From positions 147,373,001 through 147,437,000 of the forward strand of contig JASDFA010000007.1 of assembly GCA_035772735.1 (NCBI GenBank): a stretch of 64,000 nucleotides of DNA, in the 5' to 3' direction. Made by a program: the position numbers and the translations under genes. Positions 59,466-64,000 of this stretch are shown piece after piece. The stretch is from Datura wrightii (taxonomy: Eukaryota; Streptophyta; Magnoliopsida; Solanales; Solanaceae). Within the stretch, counting starts at the first letter, position 1. The number at the start of each line of letters is the position of its first letter. The notes under the pieces were generated by a model, which saw only the letters and a list, made by a program, of their open reading frames with translations, made no database searches and was not told where the DNA came from.

Positions 59466-60727
59466 AACATACATATAGCTACAGGGCAAGGCTTTACTTG
59501 TTTTAGCTACAATTTGCCTGTGTTATTCATTCTGATAATGTGATTATGGTTTTGACATCTTGTGCTTAAGGCTGATATCAGTATATACATGTTGTTGAAA
59601 GTGAATACAGGATATACAGGATGTGTTTTATATAATGGAAGATTTATTTAATTAAAGTTGTTTAACAGGATATACTCATTTTCACCTTAGTTTTATCTCT
59701 CAACTATTATAAACTTATATTGTTTGTGTATTGCATAAATCTAAGTTAGGAGAAATTGAAATGAAGCTCTTCTCAAACAACAGCAGCCCAGTGGAATCCC
59801 ACCAAGTGAGGTTTGGGGAGGATAGAATGTATGCACATCTTACCACTACTGTTTCCGGTAGATTCTCGACTTTAAAGAGAAATGAAGCCCTTCTAAATTT
59901 ACAAATTTACAGAGGGCTACTTTTGCTTATTGTGATAATTTTCATAATCCCAAATTCCCCTATATATAAAATTCAAAGTTATTTATCCTTTTTATTAGAT
60001 TTTTATTCTCGATAGAAGTAATATCAATATAATTAATTTAAATATCTACACATTGAAATCCCTATCTTTTGTCACCATACAGTTCATATAATTAATTTAA
60101 ATATCTATATTAAAACTATTAGTAGAAGTGGTTGTACCATATAGTCAACAGGTGATGTGATCCAACAGTTTTAACACCAAATATAGGTATATATGTTAAC
60201 AAATAAATAAAATTACAAAATATAAAATTTAAATTAATTTTTGGAACCTATATTTCAGAGGTGCTATTGCTCATCGGTCCATTTTGTATTTATATAAACA
60301 AGATACAAAAGATTAGCTCAATAGTCTTAGGGCATTCAAAATGCACCGAACGTCCCAGGTTCAATTCTCACAGCCCGCATCCATCACTATATAACTATAT
60401 GCAAATTCGAATTAATTAAAGTTACAAAACAGAACAAATATCGAATCATATAAGAAAAATTCTGTTGCGCGTAGAATATCGAAAATCGAATAATAAATCG
60501 AAAATAATAATAATAAAGGCTTCTAATGAGAACCGAAATACGTCAGGATCATGCTGCAGTCGCATCTGAAAAAGGATAAGTAATAGAAAAACAGTTGCCT
60601 GTATTTTTTTCAGCCATGAATTTTGTCACCACTTTAAACCAAAATAAAAGAAATAATCTTAGCAAATTTGGATTCTTCTGTATTGATTGGAGCATAAATT
60701 AAAGATAAAGATAGTATCCTCTTTATC
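59466..60727. other. 3' flank and spacer between the paralogues
   Basis: The 3' UTR of the upstream gene probably ends within the first 200 bases. An imperfect tRNA-like A/B-box pair lies at 60313-60369 (TTAGCTCAATAG and GGTTCAATTCT). No gene seen. Confidence 0.5.
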
Positions 60728-60975
60728 TTCATCTTCGTCTCAATTTATATAACATATACTTTTATGTAAATTTTAAAAAATAATATATTTTTTATTTGAT
60801 AAATATTTAATAAAAATATTAATATTTTATATACATTGAGTCTCGCTTATTTTGACAAAAAGTCTATCAAAATCTATTTTTTTAAGAATAATTTTAGAAT
60901 ATTATAATTTTTTTTTATATTTTTAAAATTTAATATCTAATTAAATTATATCACATTAGGACGGAGGGCGGAACA
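60728..60975. mobile_element. Possible Stowaway-type MITE
   Basis: The right end GGACGGAGGGCGG is close to the Stowaway terminus; the left end TTCATCTTCGTCTCAATTTA is a worn counterpart. Boundaries approximate. Confidence 0.5.
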
Positions 60976-61627
60976 TAATAACTAAAAATACAAGATCCAA
61001 AAAGGACTTTACTATTCTTTTGGATTCGTCATCCATAATTGAGGTCATCACTCTGTATAATACGGTGCTTACGAAATTTGGGCCATTAACAGTACAAGTC
61101 CAACAAAATGTGACCCAACCAATTCGAAGCGCCCACAATTATAATCTAGTTGAAATGAATTTTAATTAGTCGGATCATTAAATTAAAAAGAGCAAGAGCG
61201 AACTGTTATTATCAAAATAAATCTATCTTTTGATAATGTTGCATGCCACGCCACTTGTTAAACTTTTGAATTTCTCAAATGGTTATCCAAGTTTTGAATT
61301 TTTGTGAAGTCCTTTTTTGTTTCTTAAATAAATTTCATGTCAGGCCGATTATTCTTTTCATCAGATAAAAATATTCTGCCATTTACTATATGTAATCAAG
61401 CCTGCTTGATTTTTCAGACCAACTGGTCGGATAAAGACGAAAGTCAGCCATAGTGATTTTGAAGTTTTAGCTCATGATTCAGTGATCTATATATTGAGCA
61501 GCTCAGTTCAAGAATGAAGACTCGAATTTACTTAATAATTGAAACTTTTAATACAAAAATAAATAGCCAGAAGCCATATATGAAGGACAAGCGAACAGTG
61601 CAGGGAATAAAAATATGAACTACATAT
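60976..61627. other. Spacer and 3' flank of the second nodulin-like gene
   Basis: No gene seen. The part next to 61627 should be the 3' UTR of the minus-strand paralogue. Confidence 0.5.
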
Positions 61628-63409
61628 CTATCTTTTCGGTGTTGATGTTACTGATGCCATTGAGACCATTGTTTTTTCTTCATCATGATCAATAGAATCA
61701 CTTTGCTCTCTGAATTTCTTATATATATCACCTTTGTAAAATTCCCTTGTTCTAATTGCCAAAACAAGTGAAACAATACAACTTATCAATGTAGCACCTG
61801 TTATTACCAAGAAAGCCATTTTATAGCACTCCACACCAATGCATGTCAAATCTCCACCAGCACCTCTAGTCAATCCTTTAGCTCTCATTTGTCTCAGCGC
61901 CATTTTATCATACAAATGGCCCGCAACTCGAACATTGAGTATATATGCACCAAAAGGGCTGGCTCCACCACTCAAATTGTACAAAGTTGAGTAGTATTTT
62001 AGACCGAATAATTCCGATACAATGGCGAAAATCAACGGCCATTGTGCCCCGAAGCAGAACCCCATTATGATTGAAGCAAAGTAGAGGGAATTTGGGACCC
62101 CGAACGCGATGAGAAGGTGCCCGGTACAGGACAGGAGGAGGACTAATGTGAGCATTAATGGACGAGGGAACTTGTATTTTGATAAGAAGATTTCGGACAC
62201 AAAACCTGAGACAACGCGTCCGAGGTAGTTCCATATGCTGAGTAAGGACACGAACGTTGTGATGCTCGTTGAAGGATAGCCTAACGCCTTCCCAATTTGG
62301 CCTAAATTGTCGATTGCTGTCAGTGTGCCGCCTACCCCAAAAGTTGTGGTTGTAAACAGAATCAAGAAGTCTAAGCTGAAAATTGCTTGCAGTATGGTAT
62401 AGTCCTCGCCCCTGGCCGGTGGCTTAAACACATTGCTGAAGCAAGAAATTGGCTTCAGTTCACTAATTTCTAATTGTGGCTGATTTTGTGGTGCTAGTTG
62501 AACAGAAGATAGAGTTTCAGTGACAACTTTCACTTGTGGAGGACTATGTAAGATTTGCTGCTTACATTTCCACAAGTTGAACTCTTCTTTAAAGACAAGA
62601 ATTAAAGGGGCAAAGAGCAAAATCAGTACTACAGCAGCACTTCCTGCATATTCAAGCCTAGTGAAACTTACCTTATTTTGGACAACAATTACAACCATGA
62701 TAAAACCAGCAAGACCAAGTGAAATGAACAGAAGTTTGTAGAAAATTCGGAGCTCGTTGGCCTGTGTATCCACCTTCATAACACGAACAGTTTGGAGAAA
62801 AAAGCAAGAAACAACTGAAGGAAGCCAACCAATTAACAAAACAAGAGACTTCACATCATTTCCATAGAAAGCATGATATAGCTGTGTGATAATTGCCCCA
62901 CTTAGGCCAACAAATCCCTTTAACAGTCCAAGAACAATTCCCCTGCTTTCGGGGAAATTCTTGACACAAGTGACTAATGCGCCAGTATTAGCAAATGTCT
63001 GAGAACTTGCACCAATACATATGTAAAAACACATTTGCCAGACAGGAGGTTTAGCTATGTGCCCTATGACAGCAAGCCATATCATGAAGTAACCAAAGAA
63101 ATTCATGATTGCCCCCATGAACAGCACAACCCATGGCGGAGTAACTTCATTGATAAAACCGGATATCATTCCAACATTACCACCTAAATCTTTGAAGAAA
63201 CTTAGTAAGTTTAAGGTTGTTTGGTCATAGCCTAATGAGTATTTGATCTCACTGCTATAAAGGCTGAATAAGTAAGTTGCACCAGCCATTGACATGATCA
63301 TAAGAGAAGCAAAGACCATGAACCATCTGCTCATGAGAAGGTGGAAGCTAAAGCCAACCATATTAGCAGCTCTGCAGCCACCATTTTCAGTTAACTTTGA
63401 CATTACCAT
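61628..63409 (-). CDS. Nodulin-like / NFD4-type MFS transporter, inverted paralogue
   Basis: Single exon. Paralogue of 57774-59465 with the same domain plan: RWFMVFASLMIMSMAGATY, GYDQTTLNLLSFFKDLGGN, NFPESRGIVLGLLKGFVGLS, then after the loop RGEDYTILQAIFSLDF, GQIGKALGYPSTSITTFVS, YKFPRPLMLTLVL and GAQWPLIFAIVSELFG. The open frame reaches an ATG at 63472 (614 residues), but a TATA box at 63499-63506 would place the transcript start almost on that codon. I therefore choose the ATG at 63409 (593 residues); ATGs at 63403 and 63361 are also possible, the latter aligning with the paralogue's start. Its C-terminal tail (after EFYKGDIYKKFREQ) is longer and rich in Ser/Thr, and its central loop is also slightly longer. 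Substrate unknown. Confidence 0.92.
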   Translation of the reverse strand: MVMSKLTENGGCRAANMVGFSFHLLMSRWFMVFASLMIMSMAGATYLFSLYSSEIKYSLGYDQTTLNLLSFFKDLGGNVGMISGFINEVTPPWVVLFMGAIMNFFGYFMIWLAVIGHIAKPPVWQMCFYICIGASSQTFANTGALVTCVKNFPESRGIVLGLLKGFVGLSGAIITQLYHAFYGNDVKSLVLLIGWLPSVVSCFFLQTVRVMKVDTQANELRIFYKLLFISLGLAGFIMVVIVVQNKVSFTRLEYAGSAAVVLILLFAPLILVFKEEFNLWKCKQQILHSPPQVKVVTETLSSVQLAPQNQPQLEISELKPISCFSNVFKPPARGEDYTILQAIFSLDFLILFTTTTFGVGGTLTAIDNLGQIGKALGYPSTSITTFVSLLSIWNYLGRVVSGFVSEIFLSKYKFPRPLMLTLVLLLSCTGHLLIAFGVPNSLYFASIIMGFCFGAQWPLIFAIVSELFGLKYYSTLYNLSGGASPFGAYILNVRVAGHLYDKMALRQMRAKGLTRGAGGDLTCIGVECYKMAFLVITGATLISCIVSLVLAIRTREFYKGDIYKKFREQSDSIDHDEEKTMVSMASVTSTPKR

Positions 63410-63498
63410 GGGAAACTTATATGAGTGGGAAAAAGGAAAAAAAGGGACTGTGCTCTCTAATGCTGAAAACACTTACTACTACAATACTAAGGTGGGTT

Positions 63499-63506
63499 CT
63501 TATATA
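63499..63506 (-). promoter_or_regulatory. TATA box of the second nodulin-like gene
   Basis: TATATAAG on the minus strand, about 90 bases upstream of the chosen ATG and 27 bases upstream of the first ATG of the open frame. Confidence 0.65.
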
Positions 63507-63816
63507 CAACTAACATCAGCTACGCGTCAATCCCAAACAAATTGAAGCCAACAATTATATACACCATCAATATAAGAAACTCTTTATACTATCAGGTTAA
63601 TCAAGACATATTTACGTAAGCGTTCTTAAAATGCGAGAGACAGATTAGTTGACACAACATGTAAAAACAATATGATGGCGTAAAACTTTCTTAGAAATAA
63701 TAATTATCATGACATATTTTAGGAATAATAATTAATGTATCAGTTTACCAACGTTACATATTACAAATTTGATCTAATATTGCCTTTCTAAATATAAGAC
63801 TTAAGGTAACAATGCG
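63507..63816. other. Upstream region of the second nodulin-like gene
   Basis: AT-rich promoter-side sequence; no gene or recognisable motif beyond the TATA box. Confidence 0.45.
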
Positions 63817-64000
63817 TAGGGATGGGCATAAATATCGAAAAATCGGATCGAACCGAATTAATTCGGTTTTTCGATTCGATTTTGATTCTTTTTTTTCTTA
63901 AAATTTTAGTTATCAGTTCGATTTTCGGTTTTAGAATTTCGGAATTTCGGTTTAACTGAAATTTTATATATATTTTTTAAAAAAATAAAAAATAAAAAAT
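63817..64000. mobile_element. Left part of a hAT-like MITE, cut by the window end
   Basis: Begins TAGGGATGGGCATAAATATC and continues with AATCGGATCGAACCGAATTA and ATTCGGTTTTTCGATTCG, the same end type and AACCGAA words as the element at 16992-17868. The right end is outside the window. Confidence 0.65.

Noticed and set aside
60313..60369. tRNA-like A box and B box
   Set aside because: The spacing is right, but the T-stem and acceptor stem do not pair, so it is not a working tRNA gene; at best a SINE relic.

Overview
The window is nuclear DNA of a flowering plant, most likely a Solanaceae (Solanum-type) genome. The genes carry GT-AG introns, the intergenic DNA is very AT-rich, and there are plant-only families (SAUR, HIPP, nodulin-like MFS), a plant Tekay/Del-type chromovirus, hAT-type MITEs and SINE fragments of the kind common in Solanaceae. 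No bacterial-type systems (operons, CRISPR, phage) are present.

Layout. 0-9 kb: a SINE relic, a SAUR gene (-), about 5.7 kb of AT-rich spacer, then a four-exon heavy-metal-associated isoprenylated protein gene (HIPP, -). 9.4-11.2 kb: a decayed LINE. 12.2-12.9 kb: two foldback MITEs. 13.15-16.73 kb: a five-exon gene (+) for a probable plastid protein of unknown function. 17-21.2 kb: hAT-like MITEs and a 460-bp segment that recurs at 31.5 kb. 21.19-30.81 kb: a very young 9.6-kb LTR retrotransposon with 2,660-bp LTRs, an ATAAA target duplication and a mostly ruined interior that still has an open integrase frame. 34.7-37.1 kb: S-adenosylmethionine synthetase (+) with a 1-kb leader intron. 38.3-50.4 kb: a 16-coding-exon gene (-) for a PP-loop/molybdopterin-binding two-domain protein of the FAD-synthase type, converging on SAMS. 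50.5-57.7 kb: AT-rich spacer with MITEs. 57.8-63.4 kb: two single-exon nodulin-like/NFD4-type transporters in tail-to-tail inverted arrangement.

The genes do not form a pathway. The exon coordinates of the HIPP, plastid-protein and FAD-synthase-like genes were assembled by hand from splice sites, reading-frame continuity and family conservation; all junctions keep frame (348, 238 and 514 residues).

I did not find a convincing new biological system. The observations most worth a second look are the young but coding-defective chromovirus (with all LTR differences being C:G to T:A), the HIPP with a gutted second metal-binding domain, the duplicated promoter-like segment with no gene behind it, and the domain order of the FAD-synthase-like gene.
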